A stretch of 64,000 bases of DNA, taken from positions 1 to 64,000 of the forward strand of contig JADIYM010000003.1 in assembly GCA_016705245.1 (NCBI GenBank), in the 5' to 3' direction. The stretch's first letter is position 1. Every line of letters begins with the position of its first letter. Source of the stretch: Blastocatellia bacterium. Its GTDB lineage: Bacteria; Acidobacteriota; Blastocatellia; UBA7656; JADIYM01. The notes below the pieces were generated by a model. That model was not told the origin of the DNA, did no database searches, and was given only the letters and a program-made list of their open reading frames with translations. Positions 1 to 8,505 of this stretch are shown here, in pieces. Position numbers and translations under genes: made by a program.

Positions 1-468
1 CTCGCGTTGCGGTCGAACGCGTCTCAGCGAAAGCGCTCGCGCTACATCTTCACATTCCAGATTCCGGGCCTGCCGGAGCGCAGAATCCGCGCTCGCAACT
101 TCGAGATGATCGACAAGGTCATGCGCGGACAGATGGTGCATCCTGAACGCCTGTCGAATTCGGACGTCGATGCCTTCAAGACGGCTCTCGCCCGTCCCGG
201 TTCACTGCGCGCGACTCTTGCCTATTACCGGACCGCCTTTCGCGGGGCCCTGCGCACAGGATTCGCTGCCCACGACGTCCGAATCAACGTTCCGACGCAG
301 GTGATCTGGGGTGAACAGGACTTTGCCCTTGGCATCGAGCTCGTCCAGAACCTGTCCCGCTGGGTTCCGGATCTCGAGCTCGAACTGCTGCCAACGGCCG
401 GGCACTGGGTGCAGCAGGATGAGCCCGAGATAACCAGCGAGCTCATGCTCGACTTCTTCAGTCGCTGA
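1..468 (+). CDS. alpha/beta hydrolase, C-terminal part (cut by window edge)
   Basis: The reading frame is open from base 1, so this is the last ~155 residues of a longer protein. It shows the end of an alpha/beta-hydrolase fold of the epoxide hydrolase/haloalkane dehalogenase-like type: a cap-like segment (YIFTFQIPGLPE), then VIWGEQD, where the Asp is the usual acidic triad member, and AGHWVQQDEPE with the triad His, 30-40 residues later. The nucleophile elbow lies outside the window, so the substrate cannot be inferred. A TTG at base 7 exists, but the family match suggests translation begins upstream. Confidence 0.85.
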   Translation, partial: LALRSNASQRKRSRYIFTFQIPGLPERRIRARNFEMIDKVMRGQMVHPERLSNSDVDAFKTALARPGSLRATLAYYRTAFRGALRTGFAAHDVRINVPTQVIWGEQDFALGIELVQNLSRWVPDLELELLPTAGHWVQQDEPEITSELMLDFFSR

Positions 469-533
469 GCCGGCGTTGTGGCTCGCGAAATTGTCCCGGT
501 TGCTTTTTTCCGATTCCGTTTTCTATACTCCGG

Positions 534-539
534 CGTTCG
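534..539 (+). promoter_or_regulatory. probable -10 box for the sdh operon
   Basis: TATACT lies 124 bases before the sdhC start in the only sizeable gap upstream of the operon. No good -35 hexamer is seen at 16-18 bp. If it is used, the transcript has a leader of about 115 nt. I see no recognisable riboswitch in that leader. Confidence 0.35.
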
Positions 540-662
540 AAGGGACCTCTCGCTCGAAACCCAGCCTGTGATCCGCGCGGTGGTGCGTGCAGTTCGCTGT
601 ACCGCTGCGATCATCCGTGTCTCAGCATGTCGCGGTGACTTGCGTTCTCAAGGAGACCGACC

Positions 663-1322
663 TTGAAGGGAAACTCCGCTCTTTCGTCCGTTGCCCAGAA
701 GCTCGTGATCGGTATTTCCGGTCTGCTTCTGTGCGGCTTCGTCGCAGCTCATCTTGCAGGCAACCTGCTGCTCTACATCACCGACGGCAACTACAAGGCC
801 TTCAACGAATACGCGAAGAATCTGCACGACTTTGCCCTGCTGCCGGTGATCGAGATCGGCCTGCTCGTGCTCTTCCTCGTGCACATCGTCCTGACGCTCT
901 GGATGCAGCTTCAGAGCAGCAAGGCGCGGCCGGAAGGCTATGCCGTCAGGAAGTCGAAGCAAGGTCGCGGAGCGGTGGCGGCTCAGAACATCATGCACCT
1001 GAGCGGTCTGGTCGTGCTCGCGTTCATTCTGCTGCACCTGGCCGACCTTCGCTTCGGCTTGCGTTTCAATGAAGACGGGCTCTCGCCGGCGCAGACGGTC
1101 CTTCAAGTGCTGCGCGACCCGGTCTCGGCGATGTTCTATACGATCGGGCCGTTACTGCTCGGCTATCACCTGTTCCACGGGTTCCAGAGCAGTTTCCAGT
1201 CGTTGGGCCTTGGCGGCGAACGATTCATGCGCATCGTGAAGATCGTCGGAGCCGTCTTTGCCGTCGTTGTCGCGGTCGGATTCGCGTCACTGCCCGTCTG
1301 GGTCACGTTGCTGAGAAAGTGA
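663..1322 (+). CDS. sdhC: succinate dehydrogenase cytochrome b subunit (SdhC, b558 family)
   Basis: This 219-residue membrane protein anchors succinate dehydrogenase and carries heme b and quinone sites, passing electrons from SdhB to quinone. It shows about five hydrophobic helices, conserved His residues within them (for example in FVAAHLAGN, LVHIVLTL, LLHLADLR and YHLFHGFQSS), and the length of the single-subunit b558 family found in Bacteroidetes, Chlorobi and Bacillus-like enzymes, with no separate SdhD. The start is TTG; AAGGAG at 650-655 sits 7 nt upstream and decides this start. It is followed by sdhA and sdhB in the order C-A-B. Confidence 0.95.
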   Translation: MKGNSALSSVAQKLVIGISGLLLCGFVAAHLAGNLLLYITDGNYKAFNEYAKNLHDFALLPVIEIGLLVLFLVHIVLTLWMQLQSSKARPEGYAVRKSKQGRGAVAAQNIMHLSGLVVLAFILLHLADLRFGLRFNEDGLSPAQTVLQVLRDPVSAMFYTIGPLLLGYHLFHGFQSSFQSLGLGGERFMRIVKIVGAVFAVVVAVGFASLPVWVTLLRK

Positions 1323-1332
1323 GGCTGCCAGG

Positions 1333-3246
1333 ATGACACTCGAATCAAAGATCCCGAGCGGTCCGATGGACAAGAAGTGGTCGAAGCACAAGTTTGATCT
1401 CAAGCTCGTAGCCCCGGCCAACAAGCGCAAGCACACGATCCTCGTCGTCGGGACCGGCCTGGCCGGCGCCTCGGCGGCGGCGACACTCGGCGAGCTCGGC
1501 TACAACGTGAAGGCGTTCTTCTTTCACGATAGCCCGCGGCGCGCGCATTCGATTGCCGCACAGGGCGGTATCAACGCGGCGAAGAACTACCAGAACGACG
1601 GCGACAGCGTGCACCGGTTGTTCTACGACACGGTGAAGGGCGGCGACTTCAGGGCGCGCGAAGCCAACGTGCATCGCCTCGCCGAAGTAAGCGTCAACAT
1701 CATCGACCAGTGCGTCGCTCAGGGCGTCCCGTTCGCGCGCGAATACGGTGGAGAGCTCGCCAATCGCAGCTTCGGCGGCGCCCAGGTTTCGCGTACTTTC
1801 TACGCACGCGGCCAGACTGGGCAACAGCTGCTGCTCGGCGCGTATTCGAGCATGATGCGGCAGGTCGACAACGGGAAGGTCCAGCTTTTCCCGCGGCGCG
1901 AAATGCTCGATGTCGTCGTGATCGACGGTGTCGCTCGGGGCGTTGTCTGCCGAAACCTCGTCACCGGAGAGTTCGAGTCGTACGCAGGCGACGCGGTGCT
2001 GCTCTGCACCGGTGGATACGGGAACGTCTTCTACCTCTCGACAAACGCCAAGAACTGCAACGTCACGGCGGCGTGGCGGGCGGTCAAGCGGGGGGCGTTC
2101 TTCGCCAATCCGTGTTTCACGCAGATTCATCCGACCTGTATCCCGCAGAGTGGCGAGTATCAGTCGAAGCTGACGTTGATGTCGGAGTCGCTCCGAAACG
2201 ACGGCCGTGTCTGGGTGCCGCTCCGAAAGGGCGATACGCGCTCGGCGCGCGAGATTCCCGAGTCCGAGCGCGACTACTTCCTGGAGCGTCGGTATCCGAG
2301 TTTCGGGAACCTCGTCCCCCGCGACGTCGCATCGCGCGCGTCGAAGGCCGTCTGCGACGAGGGACGAGGCGTGGGTCCGACCGGGCTCGCCGTGTACCTC
2401 GACTTCGCCGATGCGATCGGACGAGACGGTGAGACGACCATCCGGCAGAAGTACGGCAACCTCTTCCAGATGTACGCGAAGATCACGGACGACAATCCGT
2501 ACGAGGTGCCGATGCGCATCTACCCGGCCGTCCATTACACGATGGGAGGCTTGTGGGTCGACTACAACCTCGAGAGCACGGTGCCCGGGCTCTTCGTTCT
2601 CGGTGAGGCGAACTTCTCGGACCACGGCGCAAACCGGCTCGGGGCGAGCGCGCTTATGCAGGGCCTCGCCGACGGGTACTTCATCGTTCCGTACACCGTT
2701 GGCAGCCACATCGCCGGACGCAAGCTCGACAAGGTCACCACCGATCATCCGGCATTTGCGGACGCCGAACGCTCGTGCCGCGAAATGACGACGAGACTCC
2801 TCGGCGTTCAGGGAACGCGGTCGGTCGACAGCTTCCACCGCGAGCTCGGAATGACGTTGTGGAACAACTGCGGAATGGCGCGAAACGACGAGGGCCTTCG
2901 GTCGGCACGCGGCAAGATCCGGGAGTTGCGCGATGCGTTCTGGAAGGATGTGCGCGTGACCGGAAAGGGTCAGGAGCTGAACCAGACGCTCGAGCACGCC
3001 GGCCGACTCGCGGATTTTCTCGAGTTTGCCGAGCTGCTGGTGGTCGACGCCGCGGAGCGCAAGGAATCGTGCGGCGGCCACTTCCGCGAGGAGTACCAGA
3101 CGGAGGAGGGCGAAGCGATGCGTGACGACAAGAACTTCCAGTATGTGGCGGCCTGGGAATTCAAGGGCGTGGGCGAGGACCCGGCGCTCCACAAGGAACC
3201 CCTCGAGTTCGAGGAAGTTCACCCCTCGCAGAGGAGCTACAAATGA
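1333..3246 (+). CDS. sdhA: succinate dehydrogenase flavoprotein subunit
   Basis: SdhA oxidises succinate to fumarate using covalently bound FAD on the cytoplasmic face of the membrane. The 637-residue protein has an N-terminal dinucleotide-binding segment (VVGTGLAGASAA, about residues 39-50), the HSIAAQGGINAAKN segment whose His is the usual FAD attachment site, and the capping and C-terminal helical domains. The sequence type (long, with RTFYARGQTGQQLLLG) is that of the SdhA/FrdA enzymes paired with b558 cytochromes, not the E. coli SdhA type. It starts 10 bp after sdhC and overlaps sdhB by 4 bp. Confidence 0.97.
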   Translation: MTLESKIPSGPMDKKWSKHKFDLKLVAPANKRKHTILVVGTGLAGASAAATLGELGYNVKAFFFHDSPRRAHSIAAQGGINAAKNYQNDGDSVHRLFYDTVKGGDFRAREANVHRLAEVSVNIIDQCVAQGVPFAREYGGELANRSFGGAQVSRTFYARGQTGQQLLLGAYSSMMRQVDNGKVQLFPRREMLDVVVIDGVARGVVCRNLVTGEFESYAGDAVLLCTGGYGNVFYLSTNAKNCNVTAAWRAVKRGAFFANPCFTQIHPTCIPQSGEYQSKLTLMSESLRNDGRVWVPLRKGDTRSAREIPESERDYFLERRYPSFGNLVPRDVASRASKAVCDEGRGVGPTGLAVYLDFADAIGRDGETTIRQKYGNLFQMYAKITDDNPYEVPMRIYPAVHYTMGGLWVDYNLESTVPGLFVLGEANFSDHGANRLGASALMQGLADGYFIVPYTVGSHIAGRKLDKVTTDHPAFADAERSCREMTTRLLGVQGTRSVDSFHRELGMTLWNNCGMARNDEGLRSARGKIRELRDAFWKDVRVTGKGQELNQTLEHAGRLADFLEFAELLVVDAAERKESCGGHFREEYQTEEGEAMRDDKNFQYVAAWEFKGVGEDPALHKEPLEFEEVHPSQRSYK

Positions 3247-4010
3247 GCGAGTCGATCAATGTGACCTTGAAGGTGTGGCGCCAGTCGGGGCCGGGAGAAC
3301 CGGGTCGGTTTGAGACGTACCCGCTCGAGAACGTGTCCACCCACGCATCGTTTCTCGAGATGCTCGACATTCTGAACCAGAAGCTCACGAACACCGGGAA
3401 GGAACCCGTGGCGTTCGACTCGGACTGTCGTGAGGGCATCTGCGGATCGTGCGGGCTCATGGTCGATGGACAGGCCCACGGCCCGGATACCGAGACAGCT
3501 ACGTGCCAACTTCACATGCGGCGATTCTCGGACGGCGACACCATCACGATCGAGCCGTGGCGGGCGCGCCCCTTCCCCGTCCTCAAGGATCTCGTCGTCG
3601 ACCGCTCGGCGTTCGACAGAATTGTCGAGGCGGGCGGCTACAACTCGATCAACGCGGGGAATGCGCCTGACGCGAATGCCATCCTCATTCCGAAGGACAG
3701 GGCCGAAGCGGCCATGGACGCCGCGGCTTGCATCGGCTGCGGCGCGTGCGTTGCTGCGTGCAAGAACGCGTCGGCCATGCTTTTCGTCAGCGCCAAGGTG
3801 ATGCACTTCGCACGGCTGCCTCAGGGCGACCCCGAACGAACGACGCGCGTATCCCGCATGGTCGCCCAAATGGACGAGGAAGGATTCGGATCGTGCACGA
3901 ACACGACGGAATGCGAGGCCGCGTGCCCAAAGGGCATTTCGTTCTCGAACATCGTCGAGCTCCGCCGAGAGTTCGTTCGAGCACAGGTGACCGGGCGCAC
4001 GTCGAGATAG
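3243..4010 (+). CDS. sdhB: succinate dehydrogenase iron-sulfur subunit
   Basis: SdhB relays electrons from SdhA to the cytochrome subunit through three Fe-S centres. The 255-residue protein contains the N-terminal plant-ferredoxin-like cysteine set (DSDCREGICGSCG plus a downstream Cys in TATC) for [2Fe-2S], then CIGCGACVAACK and CTNTTECEAACPKG for the [4Fe-4S] and [3Fe-4S] centres. The ATG overlaps the sdhA stop (ATGA), so translation is probably coupled. Confidence 0.97.
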   Translation: MSESINVTLKVWRQSGPGEPGRFETYPLENVSTHASFLEMLDILNQKLTNTGKEPVAFDSDCREGICGSCGLMVDGQAHGPDTETATCQLHMRRFSDGDTITIEPWRARPFPVLKDLVVDRSAFDRIVEAGGYNSINAGNAPDANAILIPKDRAEAAMDAAACIGCGACVAACKNASAMLFVSAKVMHFARLPQGDPERTTRVSRMVAQMDEEGFGSCTNTTECEAACPKGISFSNIVELRREFVRAQVTGRTSR

Positions 4011-4020
4011 CCTGCCGATT

Positions 4021-4059
4021 CCTGCCCGGACGACGGCTTGCCTCGTCGTCCGGGTCAGG
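4021..4059 (+). terminator. GC-rich hairpin after sdhB
   Basis: CCCGGACGACG (4025-4035) pairs perfectly with CGTCGTCCGGG (4044-4054) around an 8-nt loop, and CCTG/CAGG outside it extends the stem after a bulge. There is no T-tract, so it is either a weak terminator or an mRNA-stabilising end for the sdh transcript. It ends about 20 bases before the next gene. Confidence 0.5.
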
Positions 4060-4077
4060 GCCCTTGGTGGAGCCGGC

Positions 4078-4803
4078 ATGGAACTGCTGAAGCTGGTCGG
4101 CGTCCTGATCATCATCGTCGGCTTCGCGCTTCGACTTCGCGTCACGGCCGTCGTCGTGGTCGCCGGCATCGTCACCGGTCTGGTCGCCGGCATGCCATTC
4201 GTTGGTACGGACGCAGCGCCCGGCATCGTCGACACGCTTGGACGTTCATTCGCGAATCAGCGGATCATCACGCTTTTCGTGCTGTCGCTCCCGGCTATCG
4301 GCTTGTCCGAACGATTCGGCCTTCAGGACCGGGCACGCGAGCTCATCCAACGCATTCGCGCCGCGACGGCGGGTCGATTGCAGCTCGTCTTTCAGCTCCT
4401 GCGCTACGCCATCGGCGCCCTCGGGATCCGGCTTGGCAGCGGCCACGTCGCCCTCGGACGACCCCTGATCCTTCCAATGGCGCTCGGCGCCGAACGCCTC
4501 GATCCGGAACGGCCCGACGACGCCGATGCGGTCGACGACGTGAAGGCGTCGACGGGCGCTGCCGAGAACTACGGCAACTTCTTTGGACAGAATCTGTTCT
4601 TCGGAGCCGCCGGCGTCGCCCTCGTGGTGACGACTCTGGGGGACATGGGCTACACGATCGATCCGCGCCGAGTCGCCCTCTGGACGATTCCAGTCGCAAC
4701 ATCGGCTGCCATCATCGGCGCTGTTCAGTTCTGGTGGCTGGATCGTCGCCTCGCCCGAGCCCGATCAACGGCTGACCAGTCCGCAACCGAGGCCGAGTCG
4801 TGA
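4078..4803 (+). CDS. DUF969 family membrane protein
   Basis: This 241-residue protein matches the DUF969 family: an N-terminal hydrophobic pair (KLVGVLIIIVGFALRLR), a long middle part with RIRAATAGRLQLVFQLLRY, and a final hydrophobic hairpin. DUF969 and DUF979 are typically adjacent and are thought to form a two-part permease. Here they are followed by a pyroglutamyl peptidase gene, which suggests a role in uptake or release of pyroglutamate or pyroglutamyl peptides; that role is an inference from context. It overlaps the DUF979 gene by 4 bp. Confidence 0.85.
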   Translation: MELLKLVGVLIIIVGFALRLRVTAVVVVAGIVTGLVAGMPFVGTDAAPGIVDTLGRSFANQRIITLFVLSLPAIGLSERFGLQDRARELIQRIRAATAGRLQLVFQLLRYAIGALGIRLGSGHVALGRPLILPMALGAERLDPERPDDADAVDDVKASTGAAENYGNFFGQNLFFGAAGVALVVTTLGDMGYTIDPRRVALWTIPVATSAAIIGAVQFWWLDRRLARARSTADQSATEAES

Positions 4804-5759
4804 GCCTCTTCGACACACTGTTCACGCTCGAAGCCGTCTTCGTGCTCTCGGGCCTCGCGCTAGCGGCGATCGCCGCACTGTCGTTTGTCGACCGTGCGAA
4901 CCCTTCGCGATTCGGCACCGGAGCGTTCTGGTTGCTGCTCGCGATCACGTTCGCGCTCGGAAGCGTGCTTCCGTCCTGGGCAACCGGCGCCCTGGTTCTC
5001 GCGATGGTGGCACTCGACGGCTTCGGCCTTGTCCGGCACGGCGACTATGGCGAACCGACACACGCGGAGCGTGCCGCGTCGGCCACTCGGCTCGGCAACC
5101 GGATTCTCCTGCCGGTCCTCACGATTCCGGTGCTTACCTACGGTGCGTCGCTCGCACTGGCGCCGCTCGAGCTCGATCCGAACCGCGTCGTGTATGCGAG
5201 CCTCGGTTACGCGTCGATTGTCGCCGCGGTTGTGGCGCTCCTCGTCACACGCTCGCGGCCTCGTGTGCTGCTCGACGAGGGGCGGCGCCTTGCCGACGCC
5301 GTTGGTGCGATCGTGATCCTCCCGCAGTTGCTTGCCGCACTCGGCGCGGTCTTCCGGGCCGCCGGGGTTGGTGACGTCATCGCCAAGGGTGTAGCTGCCA
5401 TCGTCCCGACCGACAGCCTCTTTCTCGTGGTTGTCGTCTGCTGCACGGGGATCGCGGCGTTCACGTTCATCCTCGGCAACTCGTTCGCCACGTTTCCGCT
5501 CATGATGGCGGGTGTCGGCGTGCCGATGCTCGTTGTTCCCTTCGGCGCCGATCCTGCGCTCGTCGGGTTGATGGTGCTCACGGCCGCGTCGTGCGGAACG
5601 CTCTGTACACCAATGGCGGCGAACTTCAACATCGTGCCGGCCGCATTGTTCGAGATGCGCAGCCCTTACGGCGTAATTCGCTTTCAGGCGCCGTTCGCCG
5701 CAGCGATGCTCGTCGCCCATATCCTCATGCTTTGGGCCTTCATCGCTTTCGGCAGGTAG
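4800..5759 (+). CDS. DUF979 family membrane protein
   Basis: This 319-residue integral membrane protein has about nine to ten hydrophobic segments and matches DUF979, the constant partner of DUF969. It starts with GTG overlapping the DUF969 stop codon (GTGA). The conserved-looking stretch TFILGNSFATFPLMMAGVG and the following GTLCTPMAANFNIVPAALFE resemble the core of permease families. It probably forms a transporter with DUF969; the substrate is unknown, with pyroglutamate or small peptides the most reasonable guess because pcp follows within 12 bp. Confidence 0.85.
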   Translation: MSLFDTLFTLEAVFVLSGLALAAIAALSFVDRANPSRFGTGAFWLLLAITFALGSVLPSWATGALVLAMVALDGFGLVRHGDYGEPTHAERAASATRLGNRILLPVLTIPVLTYGASLALAPLELDPNRVVYASLGYASIVAAVVALLVTRSRPRVLLDEGRRLADAVGAIVILPQLLAALGAVFRAAGVGDVIAKGVAAIVPTDSLFLVVVVCCTGIAAFTFILGNSFATFPLMMAGVGVPMLVVPFGADPALVGLMVLTAASCGTLCTPMAANFNIVPAALFEMRSPYGVIRFQAPFAAAMLVAHILMLWAFIAFGR

Positions 5760-5770
5760 ACTTCGACGAT

Positions 5771-6364
5771 ATGACACGGCTTCTCTTGTCGTCCTTCGAT
5801 CCGTTCGGAGCTCACGCCACGAATTTATCGTCGGTCGTGGCACGCCGGATCTGGGAAGAAGGCATCGATGGCGTCGACCTCGTGTCTATCGAGCTACCCA
5901 CCGTCCGCTTCGCCGCATCCGCGATGCTCATCGACGCGTTCGACCGAACACGGCCGGATATTGTCGTGATGCTCGGAATCGCCGACTCGAGGGGACAGAT
6001 CACGCCCGAACGCGTTGCCATCAACGTGGACGATTACCGGATTCCCGACAACGCCGGGAACCAGCCGGTCGACGAGCCGGTCGTCTCCGGGGGACCGGCG
6101 GCGTACATCGCGACGCTGCCGGTCAAGCGCATTGTCGAGCGGTTGCTCGAGGTCTCGGTGCCGGCGGCGGTCTCAAACTCGGCCGGAACGTTTCTCTGCA
6201 ACCACGTGTCGTACGCGTTGCTCCATCACATAGAGCGTACGGGAGCGCCCTGCCAGGCGGGCTTCATCCATATCCCGGCCGACATGCCGCTTGCGCTCGC
6301 CGTTCGCGGCGTGCAGGCGGCCATCGAGGCAATTGTCGAATGGCATCAAGGGCTCGACGACTGA
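5771..6364 (+). CDS. pcp: pyroglutamyl-peptidase I
   Basis: This cysteine peptidase (family C15) removes N-terminal pyroglutamate from peptides in the cytoplasm. At 197 residues it is slightly short for the family (~200-215), but all three catalytic residues are in register: Glu80 in ITPERVA, Cys143 in GTFLCNHVSY and His167 in GFIHIP. The ATG at 5771 is chosen because the protein begins there with the conserved LLSSFDPFG. There is no clear Shine-Dalgarno, but TAGACT ends 8 nt before the ATG, so it may also have its own leaderless transcript. It completes a DUF969-DUF979-pcp operon. Confidence 0.93.
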   Translation: MTRLLLSSFDPFGAHATNLSSVVARRIWEEGIDGVDLVSIELPTVRFAASAMLIDAFDRTRPDIVVMLGIADSRGQITPERVAINVDDYRIPDNAGNQPVDEPVVSGGPAAYIATLPVKRIVERLLEVSVPAAVSNSAGTFLCNHVSYALLHHIERTGAPCQAGFIHIPADMPLALAVRGVQAAIEAIVEWHQGLDD

Positions 6365-6418
6365 GCTGGTTGCAGGCTCAGTTCCCGGAAGGCCGCTCAG
6401 GTGACGACGGAGGTTTCG

Positions 6419-6545
6419 GAGCCGCGAGCGGTAGCGAGCCGGCTTGCGGACGGTCGACAATAACGCGGCCTGCAGACCTCTTGCATGAAGGGAGTCTCGA
6501 TCCTTGAATCTGTCCGCAGGCCTGCTCGCTACCGCTCGCGGTTCT
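6419..6545. repeat. inverted repeat of the GCGAGCGGTAGCGAGC family, copy 1
   Basis: The left arm (from 6419) reads GAGCCGCGAGCGGTAGCGAG and the right arm (about 6510-6545) is its imperfect reverse complement ending GCTCGCTACCGCTCGCGG; both arms carry the linked ...GCGGACGG/CTGTCCGC... core. It occupies most of the 255-bp gap between the convergent pcp and aspS genes, where it may form a large hairpin and act as a two-way terminator. The same arms recur at 43.0-43.5 kb and at 52.0-52.1 kb. Confidence 0.85.
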
Positions 6546-6619
6546 GATACTCGAGAGCAGCCGGTTGTCACTCGGAGCAGTGGCGACACAAGTGTCAGCC
6601 CCAGGCGATGACGGATGAG

Positions 6620-8413
6620 CTATTCTCCCGACTCCGGCGGGACGAGCGTGATGTGCAGTTCGGCGAGGTGCGCATCGGGAACCGCCGACGGCGCTCCGAG
6701 CATCAGGTCCCGGCAATGCTGGTTCTTCGGAAACGGCACCACCTCGCGCAGGTTCGGTTCGCCCGCAAGCAGCATTACCAGCCGCTCGATGCCGGGAGCA
6801 ATCCCGGCGTGCGGAGGTGCGCCGAACCGAAACGCCGCGATCATGTGCCCGAATCGCGCGTCGACCTCCGAGCGATCGTACCCGGCGATCTCGAACGCCC
6901 GGTACATCACCTCGGGGCTGTAGTTCCGCACGGCGCCAGAGCTCAACTCGAGGCCGTTGCAGAAGATGTCGTACTGGTTGGCGCTGATCTCGGTCGGATC
7001 CATCGAGTCGAGCGCCTCGAGCCCGCCCTTCGGCATCGAGAACGGGTTGTGGCTGAAGTCGACCTTCCCGGTCGCTTCGTCGCGCTCGAACATCGGGAAG
7101 TCGGTAATCCAGCCCCACGCGAGGACGTTCGGATCTCGGAGACCCAGGATCTCGGCCGCCTCTACGCGAAGGATGCCGAGCACGCGACTCGCGTCGAGCG
7201 CTCGCGCCGAGGCGCATACCCAGACGAGGTCGCCCTTCCCCGCGCCAGTGCGCGTCGCAAGAGCGTCGATCTCCGCCCGAGAGAAGAACTTCGCAAAGCC
7301 GAGTCCGTAGGTCGAGCCTTCGTCGAACCCGACTACCACGAGGCCACCGGCGCCTAGCGCCCGAGCTCGATCCTCGAACCTCTTGATGGCCGATCGTGTC
7401 CACGCGGCCGCCCCGGGAACCGAAATGGCGCGCACGCCGCCTCCGCCCTTTGTCGCCTTTGCGAAGGTGCCGAATTCGCTCTCGACAAACTCACCGGTCA
7501 GGTCGGCGATCTCCATGCCGAACCGCATGTCCGGCTTGTCGTTCCCGAAGCGCTCGAGGCTCTCGCGGTACGTCAGCCGCGGAAACGGCGTCGTCTTCAC
7601 GCGCTTTCCGCCTACCTCCTCCGTCAGCGCAATCATGAGCGGCTCGACGGCGTCGAAGACGTCCTCCTGCTCGGCAAACGCCATCTCGAGGTCGAGCTGG
7701 TAGAACTCGCCGGGACTCCGGTCGGCCCGCGCGTCCTCATCCCGGAAGCACGGGGCGATCTGGTAATACCGGTCGACTCCAGAGACCATCAGCAGTTGCT
7801 TGAATTGCTGAGGCGCCTGAGGCAGCGCGTAGAACATTCCGGGATGGACTCGCGAGGGTACGAGGTAGTCCCGTGCACCCTCGGGTGAGCTGTTTGCCAG
7901 TATCGGGGTGTGCACTTCGAGGAAACCGCTTCGCTCCATGTACGAGCGGATGAACGAGACGACGCGTGCACGCATCTTCAGGTTCCGCTGCATGCGTTCA
8001 CGCCGCAGATCGAGAAACCGATACGTGAGGCGAAGATCCTCGTGAACGCCGTCGTCCCGAGCGACCTGAAACGGAAGGAGATCGGCTGTCGACAACACGT
8101 CGATGGATCGGGCGTGGACTTCGACGGCGCCCGTCGCCAGCGCCTGATTCTCAGTGCCTTCCGGACGTGGCCTGACCTCGCCCTCGATGCGGACCACCGT
8201 TTCGTGATGCAGGTGACGCGCCAGATCGCGGGCTTCCGGGTGCTCATCGTCGAATACGACCTGAGTCTGACCATAGTGGTCACGCAGGCTGAGAAAGACG
8301 ACGCCGCGATGGTCGCGAACCGTGTGAATCCATCCGGAGAGTCTCGCGGAGGTTTCGGCGTGCTCGGTACGCAGTTCGCCACAGGTGTGGGTGCGGTAGA
8401 GGTTGGCTCTCAT
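6620..8413 (-). CDS. aspS: aspartyl-tRNA synthetase, probably non-discriminating type
   Basis: Class II synthetase that charges tRNA-Asp. The 597-residue protein has the N-terminal OB-fold (GWIHTVRDHRG), class II motif 2 (FRDEDARADRSPGEFYQLD), the bacterial GAD insertion in the middle and motif 3 (GIAPGIERLVMLL). Motif 2 is of the alphaproteobacterial style. His35 in the anticodon-binding loop (RDHRG) occupies the position that is His in non-discriminating enzymes and Leu in E. coli AspRS, so it may also charge tRNA-Asn. The ATG at 8413 is preferred because GGAG lies 8 nt upstream; a GTG at 8434 would add 7 residues. Confidence 0.96.
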   Translation of the reverse strand: MRANLYRTHTCGELRTEHAETSARLSGWIHTVRDHRGVVFLSLRDHYGQTQVVFDDEHPEARDLARHLHHETVVRIEGEVRPRPEGTENQALATGAVEVHARSIDVLSTADLLPFQVARDDGVHEDLRLTYRFLDLRRERMQRNLKMRARVVSFIRSYMERSGFLEVHTPILANSSPEGARDYLVPSRVHPGMFYALPQAPQQFKQLLMVSGVDRYYQIAPCFRDEDARADRSPGEFYQLDLEMAFAEQEDVFDAVEPLMIALTEEVGGKRVKTTPFPRLTYRESLERFGNDKPDMRFGMEIADLTGEFVESEFGTFAKATKGGGGVRAISVPGAAAWTRSAIKRFEDRARALGAGGLVVVGFDEGSTYGLGFAKFFSRAEIDALATRTGAGKGDLVWVCASARALDASRVLGILRVEAAEILGLRDPNVLAWGWITDFPMFERDEATGKVDFSHNPFSMPKGGLEALDSMDPTEISANQYDIFCNGLELSSGAVRNYSPEVMYRAFEIAGYDRSEVDARFGHMIAAFRFGAPPHAGIAPGIERLVMLLAGEPNLREVVPFPKNQHCRDLMLGAPSAVPDAHLAELHITLVPPESGE

Positions 8414-8434
8414 GATCGGGGCTCCGGAAAACAC

Positions 8435-8479
8435 AAAGGCAGCAAGCGGCGGGACTCCTGTCCGCGGCCTACTGCCTTT
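8435..8479 (-). terminator. hairpin between the GWxTD gene and aspS
   Basis: AAAGGCAG (8435-8442) and CTGCCTTT (8472-8479) form an 8-bp stem, with an inner GC-rich stem in the loop. On the minus strand the 3' arm is followed by a T-rich stretch (TTTGTGTTTTCC), as in an intrinsic terminator. It could end transcription of the GWxTD gene or attenuate read-through into aspS. Confidence 0.5.
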
Positions 8480-8505
8480 CTGTTGTCGCGATCGGTTCGC
8501 GACGA

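Noticed and set aside
541..662. Riboswitch or leader peptide before sdhC
   Set aside because: No conserved riboswitch core or short Met-initiated peptide with a good ribosome-binding site was found in this leader.
1345..3222. A 625-codon open frame on the minus strand opposite sdhA
   Set aside because: It mirrors the codon structure of the well-conserved sdhA, is Arg/His/Val-rich and matches no family; antisense open frames are expected at this GC content.
4860..5843. A 327-codon minus-strand frame opposite DUF979
   Set aside because: Its composition (Arg/Glu/His-rich) is typical of an antisense shadow, and DUF979 on the plus strand is clearly real.
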